DNA from: Spodoptera frugiperda
Taxonomy: Eukaryota; Arthropoda; Insecta; Lepidoptera; Noctuidae
Length of the DNA stretch: 64,000 nucleotides
Reading direction: 5' to 3'
Assembly: GCF_023101765.2 (NCBI RefSeq)
Contig: NC_064234.1
Coordinates: forward strand, 4,092,001 to 4,156,000
The notes beneath the pieces were generated by a model that worked only from the letters and a program-made list of their open reading frames with translations, ran no database searches and was not told the DNA's origin. Shown piece by piece: positions 12,331 through 26,579 of the stretch; the stretch's first letter is position 1, and every line of letters starts with the position of its first letter. The position numbers and the translations under genes were made by a program.

Positions 12331-15300
12331 CCAGTAAACTGTAAAAGTGTAACCACACATTAATAACAGAAGACTGACATGAAAAGTTACTTGCAATTAG
12401 AAATAACAGGTTTATGACAAACTGTATTAGAAAATATTGTCATTATACGTAAGAGGAGCTATAAATATGGTTAAGTAGTAATTGAACATTACAGAAATAC
12501 ATACACTATTGCATACTACGGTAGCGCGGTAACGATGTACATAAAGCGACAACTGTGGCTAGTACATCCGTCCGACACCCCTCTCGTCATCATAATTTAC
12601 GTAATTCTATTTCCCACAACATTAACACGCAGTTTTCCTTCCTATTTTCTAATATTTCAAGATATAACTTAAGAGAAAAGTGAAAAATTGCATAATGATT
12701 CCTATAATCTTAACTATTAACTTTTTGGTTCAATTGACCATAATCAGCATTTTATCTTCAGATTATCGTGTAAACAAAACCAGAGCAAGTGAAAGTAAGA
12801 TAACAATAAAACTAAATAAGATATTGATCTTTTTGGAATTACAAAGTAACCAAAAGTGAGCAAGATCGAGTCACCGTTCGGACAGCACTAAATAAATTCG
12901 GGGGAAAAGATTTAGCACCACTACCGTACAGCGAAAGTGAATACTCGCTCCAGATACAACAATAATGTGTCTATCGAACAGTGAAACCACTTGGTTTAAG
13001 AACGCGTTCAGAAAACTAAATGCTTAGTGAACGTGCCAGTCACGTTCTGCGGCTGCTCTTGAACATGTGAACATACGATACGTGGCTAATTTACTAAAAA
13101 CAGAAACGTGCTATTAAATCTAATGGAAAACACTACCACTGAGGTACACTAACCTATATTACAAGCAAAATAAAAGCTAACAATTCCCCAACAAAAATAT
13201 ACTTATAAGTCCATATTGAAAGCTGGAACGAATGCGGAATAGGAAACCTATTGTATGCAAGTAACGTCGTTTAGTCAGCTATTCTACTATAAAGTTAACT
13301 TAAACGGTTACTATAGTCATAAATGGGCGCCATACGGAAACAATAGTGTTAGTAGTGACTCGAACTCAAGCTCTATCACGTACAGATGAAAACGATACAC
13401 AATATGTACAATGTAACACGATAAGGCTCTTTAGCTGCCATCGTGTAGCAACCCAGCCGTGAAACGTTCATTATTTCGACTTAAGTAATATTAATTGCTA
13501 TCCGACTTTATAAAGAAAAGATTGTGTTGCCAGTTTGCAACCGATTAGCCTGACGCTCGTTAACCGAACAGAACTGTTGATGCAACAGAAGAAGTTGCGA
13601 AATTTTTAATTGGAAATAGAAAAATTCGTTACAGATCGTACTTTTATCAAAATTATGATCTTGGTGAGGAAAGCCCTTGAGTGTCTTATCTAATTGTAAT
13701 GATTAGAGTGCTAATAATCTCCGTCACGCTGGTTGGTTCAATGCAAACAGTGACTTGTCTCGCTGGGTACCACGATGACATTGCATTGTAATAGTAACAC
13801 GATCATTCTGTTCAATTTTTCCTCATTTCATCCGCTTCTGTAGTAGCTAGTTTCGTTTTTAAACGTTTCTGTATCCTCTGTAATGAAACTGACTCATGTC
13901 ATATCCACGTTTCAAATACTGATTGAAGGCAATTTCAACGCGTTTAGCGAAGTAATTGTACATAACGTTTAGTGTTTTTTCAAATGATTATTGAACCGTC
14001 GATATTACGATTGATGCATGTATGTATGTATACCTACATGCTTCATTAGTTGATTTCTAGCTACACTTATTATTTGAGTTTTAATACAAAAACGTCGTTT
14101 ATTTCGTAATTGTTTACGCAATATTTTTTTTTTTTTACTTTACCTACATACGCGGTTATGTGTTACCGTTTCACCACAGTTTTGTTTCAGTTGATTATGT
14201 TTGTTCCGCTTTCAAAAAAAGTAAGGCATTAATGTTTGGTTGCGATAGTTTTTTCTTGGGTTTGATTAATGTCCTGAATGGGTCGTGTTTAGTTCGGTAT
14301 TGATGTCAATGCAAGTGTCACGTCTCTATATGGAGAGACGAGTTAATTAAGTTAATCTTGAGGGAATAGTGAATTAAATACATGTGTTACGAAACTAGTT
14401 TAGTATAGTATCCGTGGTTACTTGTGACATATGCGTAGACTCGATCGAATGTCGGCGACCGCCTCGCCGGACCAAGTTTATTCATTCACGACAAGATTTT
14501 GAATGGGCTTTATTTTAAATTAAAAGTTATTTCAGTAAACACTTGTCTTTTAAATACAAACATAACAATTTATAGAATAAGAAACGTTAAAGTTGAACTA
14601 TAATAATCAACTCAAAATATCAAGAACGCCAGTCTCACGGTTACAATAAATAAAGTAATCGAAACGGAATGTTACAATCATCAATTACTTCATAAGCCAA
14701 CTGTAATTAAACATAAGCTAACTATGTCAATAATACAAGACATTATCTTAGGCGAATCAAATAACGGCCGTCAAATAACTTCGGAGTTAATAAAGCTATC
14801 GGCCTTTATAATTACATTGCAACACTTTCCCACGCTCCATACGAAAGGGAATCGGCAAAAACAACGTGAATTACCAACATTACAATACAGAAAATGGTCA
14901 ATTACCATGTGTAGACTGTGTAGGTAATCATTTCATCAGGTTAAATAAAATTGGTCGGCTAAGTCCGGCCTCAGTCTGGCCTTCGTACCCGACTTATGGT
15001 CGCTTTGTTTTCATATAATACATAACGTGTGAATGCTTTTGCAACTGTTTATTGTACGTTCTTCAAGGTGGTAGCATGTCTAATGCAGATTAAGGGCTAG
15101 ACGATAGTATACGCAAGGATAATGGAGTAACTATCGCAGTGCCGTGTGAATAGGAACACAAGTTTAAGGGAACTAATTTGTTACAAAATCACGAATTAAT
15201 TCACAAAGTAAATGGCTAAAAGATAATAAATACAAAACATTGTAAACAGAGAAAACATGAGCTTAATACGAGTTATTATTACAGTAATTAAACTCATCCT

Positions 15301-16740
15301 TCAATCAAAATCTAATTTCCTACGAGCCGATCTTAGATTTACACCTCGCAAACTGCTTATCGCGATGTATCAGTGCGCATGCTTTAAGGTAATCCGCATT
15401 TCTATGATACGGCTTCAGCCAACAAGCTTCACGCGTTGTTAACCCCCATTACTCTGATGGCTGTATCGAGTGTATTAACTAATGTTCACACTGTTTCGCT
15501 AGTCACAAGTCGCAAGTCAAAGAGCCCACGGTCGGTCATGCCGACGCAAGCTTGACAATGTTATGACATCTTCCGTTCTTGCTATATCGTCCAGCGATGC
15601 ATGATGTGTACGCAATGTACGCCGCTTCTTAATTCATATTTGATCTGCAAGTTCGTCATTGTCATTATGTGTTTCTTCATCTTCGTGTCCTTTAAAAGCT
15701 ACATTGTCTTGGTCTATGAACGTGTTGACAATCACTTGATCCTTAATTGCGCTCGTGATTGCGTACTTACCCAGTTTTTATGTGATTCATGATAAATCAA
15801 TTTGGACAAATGTGACTACAGTTTTTGTAAATATCCGGCCAATGAGTCAGTGTTGAGAAAAAAAGGTAATTTGATAAATGCCGGATAAAATTAGGTATAG
15901 GTATTGCATATAGGGTCTATTTTCGTCTGCGTGACCTAGTACACATCCTGTCTGGGGTCTTATTTGGTATGTTCTTACTTAACTATTACGTCATTAGTTT
16001 GTCTTGTGTTCCAGTTATTCAAATATGAGCAGGACTGTCCATTTTATGCGTCGATAAAATCGATTGTTTCAATCGATATGAGCTTTCGCAAAACGCCCAC
16101 TAATGTTCCTCGTGTTAGTATGCAACTATAAAGCCCAGCAAAACGATTATTGTCACGAAATTATTTATTAGGTTCACTGTAGAGTTATTTATGAATTTAG
16201 ATTTATATCTGGAATGTCGTTAATCAATATTATAGTTACTGCTTAAGTTATTAAGACGACATTTGGTTCAAATTGGCAATTGAGCAAATCACTAAATAAC
16301 AAAATTAAATCAATATTTTTACTCGGTTTGTGTGAACACAATGTTAGATTATTCTCAAGTAGTTGATCCTAAATTCCTAATAACATGCAGCTAAGCAATT
16401 GTTTTGCTTAAATAACACATACATACGATTTCATGACAAAAAGAGAAAACTAACAATGTCATACAAATCTACTTTTTATTCGTTAATGAACTTGGCATCT
16501 TATTTGCGTCCATTGTTTCATCGCTTGCCGTAAACCAAGGAAATGTATAATTTATTATTATTATGATGAGTACCGGAGTTCAAGATTTTTCCGCCATACC
16601 ATGACCACTATTGTTTTATTATTACAACACAGTTCAAGACTAACACATTTCGACCCCCTTTAGTAAACAATTTCATTGTTTTGTAAGACAACCGTGCGTT
16701 ACAATATTACATCATTTTCAAAGGAAATAATTCAGAACTT

Positions 16741-16881
16741 CATCAGATGAAAGCTTAGTACGAGTTTGTTTTTCGGCGCTGTGATTGGTTGGTTTGTTCG
16801 AGCCGGCCAATCAGAGCGCTGAACACGCGCTCGTTTCGTTTTCGTTCAACGTAAAACAAACTGGTACTAAGCCCTCTGATG
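16741..16881. mobile_element. Palindromic MITE with inverted CCAAT boxes, copy 2
   Basis: Ends CATCAGATGAAAGCTTAGTAC and GTACTAAGCCCTCTGATG are inverted repeats; the core has the same GCGCTGTGATTGG...CCAATCAGAGCGC hairpin. Confidence 0.75.
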
Positions 16882-17654
16882 TCTATGTTTTATGCGTTAT
16901 GCGTAAATAACAAAATTATTATGATTCGTTATGATGATGTGGATATAATGTCCTAACTAATTTCACGAAGAATGCACACCGGTGAATGTAACAACTGCTA
17001 ACAATGCTCCTAATGTCTATATTATTATGACATTTGCTTAATTTTTAGATTTGAATTTCAATATTGGATTCGTGGACAAGTGAACTTGTATTTGTTCTAA
17101 TCTATGTTTGTAAAGCCTGGCTGTTTTATAACACTTTGACACAGGAGAAAATCCGTAGCTAGGCTAAAACCGAAAGTAATGACATTAGTGGACGTTTTGC
17201 CTTTTTCAGCTATTCTATTCGCAGTCAAAGCCTGGTCTGTTTTATAAAACCTTAAAAGCTGTTTTCCAACATGTTGAAACGAAGAACTGATTTAAAACAA
17301 TATGCTCTCGGTATAATATACCTACATAATTACATATACATAGATAAAAGGTATATAACTAAAACAGACGGCATGATAATACCACATAACTTGCACCAGC
17401 AACTAATCGTACAACTGATAGTAATCTCGACTGCGATCATTAACCGTTTTCTCTGTCTCAGATGTCATATAAATTCTCGTTACTATTAAAATACATGTAC
17501 AACTTCAGTATGTAAGCTTATATAAATAGACTAGCTTTTGCTAATAACAAGAGGCACACAAAGTAAGGATTTTTCAATGCCTAAGCAATATTTTTGGAGA
17601 AACAATTATGATAAAGGTTGGTTTCTTATGATACGTACATCTAGTAGTTGTTGT

Positions 17655-17792
17655 TTTTGCGTTGTGTGTGTCAGGTTACCGGAGGTCCAAAACGCACTAG
17701 TAACGCCTCTGGTGTTTCGGGTGTCCATGGGCGGCGGTCATTGCTTACCATCAAGTGATCCGTCAGCTCGTTTACCGGCTTCTACCATAAAA
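17655..17792 (+). mobile_element. SINE family 1, 3' half
   Basis: Carries GGTTACCGGAGG, GTGTCCATGGGCGGCGG and the CATCAAGTGATCCGTCAGC block, ending in CCATAAAA. The 5' half is missing. It accounts for most of an open frame at 17538-17897, which is therefore not a gene. Confidence 0.75.
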
Positions 17793-18365
17793 TGCGTTGT
17801 CTATCAGTCAGTCACCTATTCAGTGACGGAAGAGCTTTACATGTATTGGGGATCATTCCTAAGATTTCACAACCTAATAATCAATGTCGGAATTTGAACA
17901 AACAGCTAGGCATATTACGTCTGAACTTGTACAGAATATTATATCGTAACCCAGTAACTTTGAAATTGTGTTAACAAGGTCACACTTAATATCAGTAGTT
18001 TTTCTACCACGCTCCAGTGCTGCTTATTATTACATTTTCAAATTGTATTACAAGTCAGAAGTAAAGGAAAATGATAATAATCGCCATTTAATTCATGATA
18101 CAATAACCGATATGTCCTTCTGTTCATAGAAAAATTACTTAACCAATATTAATAGATAGTTATCCGAAAAAAAAATAAGGCAAGGCAATTTAACCTTCTA
18201 GTAACCATTTCTGGGTACAAGACCAATAATGACAACGTTCGAGAATGACAAGGAACAATTGTTTTATAATTTATCTCCAAACATAAGTTGGCCTTTATTA
18301 TTTGAATTAGAATGTATAGCTATACTCAAGTCATTATATCAAAATAGCGGAAGCTGAAACCAAAT

Positions 18366-18740
18366 TGTATATTTATTCTTTGATCGCCAGCGGCAGGCGA
18401 TTGGTGGTACAAACTGGAGTTCCTTACTATGAATCATTGTAGGCTCTTATACCTGGACCCCACGGGTAATTGACGGAGGCCTGCCAGGCGTAATTGTGTG
18501 AACACAAACCTGCATACTATAACTAAGGTTACCACCCACAAGGACCGATATCAAAGAGTTCAAATTTGAATATTTCCAAATATCTCGCAAAGACAAAGCT
18601 GAATTACAGCCTATTATTTACAAGATAATGTTATACGAAATTGCAAATCTAACATTCAAATATTCCAATTGCAAACTGGATCAAACCCCACAAAGCACAG
18701 TGGGCAGCAGCCCTGCACAAAGGACGTCTAATATTATTAT
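18366..18740 (+). mobile_element. LINE-type 3' fragment
   Basis: Patchwork of GCCAGCGGCAGGCGATTGG, GGACCCCACGGG, GGAGGCCTGCCAGGC and finally GTGGGCAGCAGCCCTGCAC plus AAAGGACGTC, a terminal block recalled from lepidopteran LINEs. No open frame remains. Confidence 0.45.
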
Positions 18741-21129
18741 GTCGTTATACGAACACTAAGGCACTCATTATTTTATTATCGTGCTAGGCCAGTAATTTAT
18801 ATCGATACTCGAATCGGCTAAAGCTGTGACGTTAATTTGATATCGACTTATCACGACTGAATTAAATATTTCGCTTTGGGCGTGTCGCTACTTACAGATT
18901 TGTGCTTTAAATTAAAATGGACCGTACACTAGCCGATACAGATTCCCGATACGATAGAACGTGAACTTTATATCGAATTGCTATTAGATTTAAATTGTTT
19001 CCTAACACCACTATCTTATTATGTATTCTAGTTTTGTGGGCGGATTCAATTAAAATCGAATCGGACACGGCTGGCCATTTCTCTCGATTATAAATGGAAT
19101 GACAGAACGTAAGCTGTCAGAGAAATCGATACGTCATGTCATATGCCTTGGAAGTATTTACTCTATGATGGTCGTTAGTTTTTTTTTTTCATAACAGTCG
19201 TAAAAATAAATGTGATTTCGAGAAACTTGATATAGTTAAAGCTATGCGAAAACGATCCTCAATGACTCGTGCAAATTCCGGTAGCCTACTAAGTATCATT
19301 GAATGACAGACAATGTTACAATGTTTACACGCTGGCGTAGAATTACATATCAGAAACACTAATACGTAAAAAATGCTATATCATGAACATATACGTAAAT
19401 AAGCACAATTTCTCTTTCGTGCATCGTACAAAAGTAGGAAATGATCACAAAAATGTTACTTAAAATTTTCAGACGTATGGTCTATAAACCAATATCAATT
19501 ATTATTATTAACAGTTAAAAGGTAGGCGTTGACGCATACCACTCACATTCCTCTAACGCTTCCCATGCAAGTCTGCAAGGCCGCAACGAATCGATGGTGA
19601 CCATAAAACAATGCCCATGAACCACCAAACCGTATAATTATTAATAATTGTCTTTATTAATTCTATGTACTGTATTAAACTGGTGCAAATATAAGGGTGA
19701 CCATGAGTTGCGAAAGCAATGCCCGCCGTGTCATGGTCGCGATACAATCGATTATATGACAAACGATTGATATTGAAAGATATTTCGATAGCGTATCGAC
19801 TAAACGTTTTTATTGTGAATTAATTTGTCCGGCACAATACTACCTACAGTCATCTGAAACCAGGAAAAGTTTTCGTATAGATCCGGTTTCTATTAACTGC
19901 CTATGTAAAAAATATCAGCCTGTATGAATCAGGAATTAAATTACAGACATATTTTTTGTGTCTAAGTATTTATTTTTAGATTGTATCTGTCAGACATTTT
20001 GTTAACATTATAAATATGAATATAATATTAACTACACTTAGGTATTTAATTCCTTCAGATTTTTTTTGTAGTGAATTTCCTTGAATGGATTTTGATGTGA
20101 GTTTTTTCTATAAAACTCTGTACTCTCGTACTATTTGCTTAAGACATTCACTTACGCTGTTGACCACCATTCCATAATTATTTTAATAGCTACTAAACAT
20201 ATCCTATATGTACACAAACTGAATTAAGGTCGAGGACCCTGAAATTACGAAATGCAAGCAGGCTAGCTATTTTTTGTTACCAAAATGTAGTCGACCTCTA
20301 CACACAAGCTATTTTAAACTATATAATTATTGTAATTTAAGTTTGTTTTTGCGTGCCAATTGTCTCAAGTGGGTCACATTGCATCTATTGTCAATTTTCA
20401 CACACGTACTGATGTCATCTACATATTTGAAATTGTTTACTTCTTTGTATAATTTTATTTTTCTTTACATTAATTACCGGCCGCTTTATAATAAAGCACT
20501 CATATCTTATATAAAAATATAAATATTCGGAAGATTAGTGTGAATTGGGTTTTATTGTCTACGCTTTAGCGACATCTTAAATAGATTTTTATTCTTTTCA
20601 AAATATATTATTTCACCGTGTTTTGCATTGTTACTATATGTATGCAAGCACCTAGCTTCACCGACGGACCGACTGACAGACTATTATTTGTTTGTTGACA
20701 TTTCAAAAGTACCTATATATGGTTTAATTGAAATAAATGACTTTATGTAATACACATTTAGAAACTTAAACAAATATATGACCAAAAACGAAATTTCTCG
20801 CAAACATCTACCAACCACCACACGATTATAAGATTAATCCTTATAAGTATACCAATAACAATAACATGTCGTAATCATTTAAAAGTTGGCAATTATTAAA
20901 TGCGCTCGTTACAAAGTAGAGCAATAAAAATTGCTAGCCGCCATAATGGTTTTAAAGCTCATTATTTGATGCAAGCGCTTCCCTTTATACTTGTGTTTCC
21001 AAACAGTTTAATCTTTTGTTTATGCACAATGAGACACAAGATGGAGGTGGCAAGCGATGATAATATGAGTACTAATCATGTTTCACTAAGTTTTGTAATG
21101 TCGTAATGTTCTTGGAAATCGAAGTTAAG

Positions 21130-21245
21130 TCTCTTACTGCCTAATGGTTACTTAAACTATTCCTTAGTAACGATTTTGTTCCGAAAGCAATAGCTAAGGA
21201 TTGGGTTAAGTAACCATTAAATAACTCTGAGTACATCAGTTAGAC
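21130..21245. mobile_element. Hairpin MITE, copy 1
   Basis: TAATGGTTACTTAAACTATTCCTTAG pairs imperfectly with the CTAAGGATTGGGTTAAGTAACCATTA segment, making a hairpin of about 100 bp. Related to 58632-58750. Confidence 0.65.
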
Positions 21246-21269
21246 TAGGTACTGTTTGTTATAAAAAAG

Positions 21270-21310
21270 TAGTATATATGTATATATATATACATGTATA
21301 TATCCATGCC
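21270..21310. repeat. TA microsatellite
   Basis: Alternating TA with TGTATATA runs. Confidence 0.75.
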
Positions 21311-23875
21311 GACTTCTACATAAATATAACGACATATATAATATGTATACCTACTGTTTGTCAAGTTAAGAATAACATTCACTTACTTATTGTATAAAAT
21401 CTAAAAGTGGTTAGATAAAATCAGTAATCAGTATGTATTGTCAATCATCGTTTATTTATACATATTTGGACTTCAATCATTAAATTAAATCTAATATTAT
21501 ACAGAAGTTGTTTCAATGTTATTACATGCGTGATTGTGCAAATCTAATGAACTTATCCTTCATTTATTTGTCTGTCTGTCTGTCTGATTGAATCAAAATG
21601 GTAGTCACCTCCGCCGTCGCTCAAACTTTAAACCACGCTCTTGGATACAGTGCGCGACCACAATTTCACGCGTCTTGCGCGTACGCACCTCAACCGCCTA
21701 CCGGGAGCTCGTTACAAAATATTATAATACCCACTTTTAACTATTTATATAAATATGTAAATTATCATACCCGTAGGTGGCTAATTTATGTATTTTGTAA
21801 TCAATTTACGTGTAGGCTTATTTCGTAAAATACCTTTCACTTATTAGGCCAAATTATAGTAAATATGAACTTGAAACAAATGCGTAGAGTACAAGTATGT
21901 ATAATTTTAATGATTTTTTTGACCTTAGACACTGGTTGTGTTAAACCATTATAGTTAAAATAATGGGCTGCGAATTATTTTTAACAAAAGCACGTTTATG
22001 AGATTATAAAAATGTTAGTTCACATTTGAATTAACGAGTTTAACTTTAACCGATAGCCATCTTAACGATTAATTGTACTTAGTTTATATTATAGCCTATT
22101 CATTATTCAACCGTGGAAAATATTTTATTATTTGTTTACTTTTTTAACTAACTTGAAGCACTATATTTTAGAATTTAATTACATAATTATTTTTCTTCCA
22201 TAATTTTGTTGAACTTATATTTCAAACTGATTTCTGATAAATGTTTTTTTTATTTTGTTCTCAGGTACGTTAATGGCTGTCTTCTCAATCCTTGTTCAGC
22301 AATAATCAGCGGCGAGTGACAGTAAGATAAGGAATTAAAAGTTTAATAAATCGTGATTACGATTATATCAATTATACGATTAATCAATTACGAATCAATT
22401 GAAATACTATTACTATTTCTGTGTATAAGTCCAAAAGTAATATTCAACATATCAATCATCATACAAGTCCATTTAAAGACTGGCTTCTACATACAGGTAT
22501 CATATAATCTAACCGTCCGTCGAGCAAAGCGTTATATTGGCATTAACCACTTTAGGACGCTTTCCGAGAAACGACGTTCACATACTTAACATTTTCATTA
22601 ACTACACTTAATTTCAAATAACATTAGAGATCAAAGAACATTTACGGCTTATCCCACTGATTTTAAATTCTATTGCCTAAGCAATAAGATAGAATGGAAA
22701 CAGCAAAAAGTAGCATGTTTCATTCAGTGCTATTTGCTTTCAACGTCCGTCCGTATGTCTAGGGAATAAAATTCAGAATAGGTTGTGTAAATAGTAAATA
22801 GGCTTATTGAAATGTCTTATGTTACTTCGAATGGAGTATAAAACAGTACCAAGTAAGACCAAATAGGCGAACATTAATTCTACGTATCTTTGCTAATTGT
22901 CGGGCCCGTGAGAACGCCGCGGTGGCCAAATAAAGAACTAATTGTAGCAGTTCCAAGTTTGAATAAGAACAAACTTTTTAAATATGGCCGATGGTTATGA
23001 TATCGTGATCTAATGGTATCGGCGTGTTTAAAGTACTGGCCAGGATTTCAAGGTGACCCCGATTTCCGTCACTGATTTCGAAAAGGATATAGAATGTCCT
23101 GCAATTAATTACATATCAATATATTAATCATGTATGAATTTGTGGTTATGGTCAGAGGTAATTAATTTGTTGGATTAAAAAAATAAAACCAACATTATCA
23201 GCATTCTAGTTAATTAATTAAACAAAGTGGTCGATAAAAATATCTGAGTAAACGTATCCTGTAGGTACGCAGTTATTTATTAGGCATGCAGCTTAGTAGG
23301 CGGAAGTTTCGTGTAAAATACGATAACGAAAATTGCTCTCAATACTAAACTCGTTCAAATTGACACACCTAGGTTTCCGGATTTATTTTATCGGCTAAGT
23401 TGTCTGTTAGCTAATGGAAAGCTATTGAGCAATAAATATCTTGCAAACTTCGAAACAATTTACTAAACTTTTTATATAAACACGCGTTAAAATTTGAAGT
23501 ATTTAAAGTTAAATATACGGTAGATATGTAGGTCGCATAACGTTACATATTGTTATATAACATACGTAATATCATAGATATGTGAATTTCACTTAAACAA
23601 ATAAGAAGTAGACCATGAATGATGCAATATTTAACATGCTTTCGTTAACAGCATTTATTACATTCGACACACCAATTAACTACAGATTAATCATATTATA
23701 TGCGTAGCAAACTCGCATCCAAATTAACTTTTTAATATTTCTGACTTCACTAACGAGGTTTATTTTATTTCTTTTGCATTAATGATAACATTAATATGCG
23801 GTATTACTACGTGACTCAATATTTTGTTGTTCGAGGAAAATCCTAGAATAAGTCTGAAGCATTCAGGACATGGAA

Positions 23876-24026
23876 CTGCCGACTACCTAGCGGGTTTACC
23901 AGGGCTCCGACTCGAAAAGCAGGAATAGGGACGGGATGCTTTTTAGTCATTAAGAGTCTGATACTTCCTCTGGCCTCGCCCAAGGCGGGAGAAGTCATTG
24001 GATGATTTTCCCCACTCTAAAGAATA
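23876..24026 (+). mobile_element. Family 2 retroposon with 12 bp target-site duplication
   Basis: The element lies between two copies of AAGCATTCAGGA (23857-23868 and 24027-24038), a perfect target-site duplication showing insertion by retroposition. The head is slightly shortened. Confidence 0.85.
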
Positions 24027-24416
24027 AAGCATTCAGGAAATAAAATTATAAATCACTGTTATCAATTCTAGCATAGTCTGAGAGTTGAAATATCCACTAA
24101 TACAATTTAATACTCTGACTCATAATGCTAAATAAAGCAACACCAATATAAGTATATTAACCCTAGCATAAAATACATTCAGTAAGTCTAAAAAATAAAA
24201 CGTGCTCAACAAATTTCCTACCCGGAAACGAAATAAACAAGTTAGTAGATAATTCACTGCTTCGAGCTATGCAGGTAGGGGCGTGAAATCGCCCGTCAAG
24301 CCTCCAGCCCGCCTAGACTGAGAACAAACATTTTCACGACCTTAAAATTGGTAATAATAGCAATTACTTGAATACAGTAGAAATTACATTTAAACGTTGT
24401 TTGTATGAGCAGGCAG

Positions 24417-24442
24417 TGTGTGTGTGTGTGTATGTGTTTGTG
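24417..24442. repeat. GT microsatellite
   Basis: About ten GT dinucleotides, partly interrupted. Confidence 0.8.
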
Positions 24443-24651
24443 ATGATGGAATAAATAATGTACTGCATAGTGGTAACGCATTCATTACTCGAAGAGGACA
24501 ATTCTTTGTGTGATACACAAATTGTAGTTCTTAGTCTATGTGTGATGTGTGCCTAGATGACTTTGTTCCTGTGTTTTAAAAGCACCCACATTACAGGATA
24601 CTATTGTGGATAAACAACAAAAGACTAAGCTTATAAAATGTAGAAATACTT

Positions 24652-24808
24652 TGTTTTTACGTTTTCATAATCATCCAAAGACTTCTCCTGTCCTGGGCAA
24701 AGTGAGAGGGAGTATCAGACTCTTACTGACTAAAAACCACCCCGTTCCTACTCCTGCTTTTCAAGCCGGAGCCTCGGTAACACGCTAGGCATTCCGCAGC
24801 TCCGATTA
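24652..24808 (-). mobile_element. Family 2 retroposon, reverse, with 11 bp target-site duplication
   Basis: Reverse-strand copy flanked by TAGAAATACTT (24641-24651 and 24809-24819). Its degenerate A-rich tail is the T-rich stretch just after the left repeat. Confidence 0.85.
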
Positions 24809-26421
24809 TAGAAATACTTACATTATACATGTAGCAAACTCTATAATACGACTATATACCAAGTAGGTATGTATCCGTATAACCTAGTCTAGCATATACA
24901 TAGTTCACATGAAGCAGGTATCATAACATTTATAAACGAGTATCTTCGAAAGATCCTTGCTTAAAGGTTATTTGTACACGATTAATGAAGTACTGAATTA
25001 CTTCGATCCCAAGATTAGATCTTCGAAATGTCTAATTCTGTATCTAATCGTGAATCTAACATCAAACAGGTAGGCACGGCTTTTTTAACAGGACCGTTAT
25101 CTACAAATAGACATGTGTTATTATGAAATAATTCATGTAAAAAATAGCTAGTCTGAACTGAACAGAAGATATACTTTTGTTTATTCCAGTCAGACGGTAG
25201 GATGCCGTGATGGCCCGGAGGTTTGCATAAGGGTGCAAGTTGGAAATACCAATATGACTTTTTTCGAGTTATGTGTACTTTTTAAAATTATCAAGACACC
25301 CCGGACAGACTTTTAGAAACAACAATTTGTGGATCATTTAAAGAATGGTTTTATATGGGAAACGTAACAAACACATTGTGTAGCTGCCGATCATTCAACC
25401 AATGAATGCTCACACAAAATGCCACTCATGCACATTATCCATTCTCATTATAGATTAGTTCAGGATCATTTAGTACTTTGACTGTAGTAATCATTTAGTG
25501 AACTGACAAGTGTCAAAATTTATATCAATCCTATAATTATTATAATTTAGTTTTCTACGTCTCTTTGTATGCAAGCACTAAGTGGCACTTGGTTAGAAAC
25601 ACTCGTTTTGTTGCAACCACTTTTAATTAAAAAATGTTGCTTCAATTGTAATTAGAAAAATAACTCACTACATTCAATAATAATTATATTATTAGGTAAT
25701 AATAATAAATAAACAAATAGGTTATAATATACAAGTAATAAGACGTGTTTTATAAATTAATAATAGCAACTAACCAACACAATCAATTACTACGAAGCCA
25801 GTTCACAATTAGGTTTGTAATTTTTTAGACTTTTTAGCTTGGCTAACCAATAATAACATATTATTATAGACTTGTGTGTATACAATCAGTCAAGTTATTT
25901 AGTATACAGGTACCTACAGACAATAACTATAATTTGACTACTGAGCCGACAAATAGTTAGACAAGGTATGGTCTCGTTAAGCATACAATCTACATACAAT
26001 GTCATGAACAAATATGTATGTATATGTGATACCTTTTACTTGCCTGACTTAACTTACACACAAAATTCTCTAATCCTCTCTTTTTATTATACAACCTGTT
26101 TGCTTAGTTCCCAAATAAAAGGCCAGCTAAGTTCAGTTGACAACAAAAGGCCCCGTGCCTACAAATTAGTAACGTTTTCCTATCGATTTATTTTATTTTG
26201 AAAGTGTACTCACTTTCATTGGCTTTCTTAGAGACATCTGTCCACACTTTGTAACATAACTTTCTATCAAAAATGTTGCTACATTACTTTAACTTTGTTG
26301 CAATCAAAGAATCACGTTGCGTGTTTTGACTTTATATGTTTTAAACACGGAATAAACACTTAAGGCGGTTGAAAGTGAAGTGAAATAGAGAATTAATTAA
26401 AAGTATACCGTAGAGCTACAA

Positions 26422-26579
26422 GATATCTTGAGCTCCAGACTGCCTAGCGAGTTACCGGGGCTCCTGCTTAAAATATATGAGTAGGATCGGGATGGTTTGG
26501 TCAGTAAGAATCTGATACTTCCTCTCGCCTTGCCCAAGGCGGAAAAAGCCAATGGATGATTTCCTCCCCCTTTAAAAAA
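26422..26579 (+). mobile_element. Family 2 retroposon with target-site duplication, diverged
   Basis: Flanked by AGAGCTACAA (26412-26421 and 26580-26589; the match runs on to 14 bp with one mismatch). Body diverged and with small deletions, so an older insertion. Confidence 0.8.

Larger units (their letters stand above)
9300..22260. other. Gene-free stretch, probable Lac2 5' flank or intron 1 (part 2)
   Basis: Holds the MITEs, SINE pieces and LINE fragment listed between 9669 and 21310. Open frames are short and AT-driven. 18770-19190 looks like an old, unclassified repeat with scattered CpG. No RNA gene was recognised. Confidence 0.5.

Noticed and set aside
13700..13790. Short frame starting MIRVLIISVTLV, signal-peptide-like, as candidate first exon of Lac2
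   Set aside because: The only usable donor near it leaves the wrong phase for the exon at 34980, and the frame stops soon after.
17538..17897. Open frame of 119 codons on the plus strand
   Set aside because: Its centre is the 3' half of SINE family 1; no protein similarity and no splice context.
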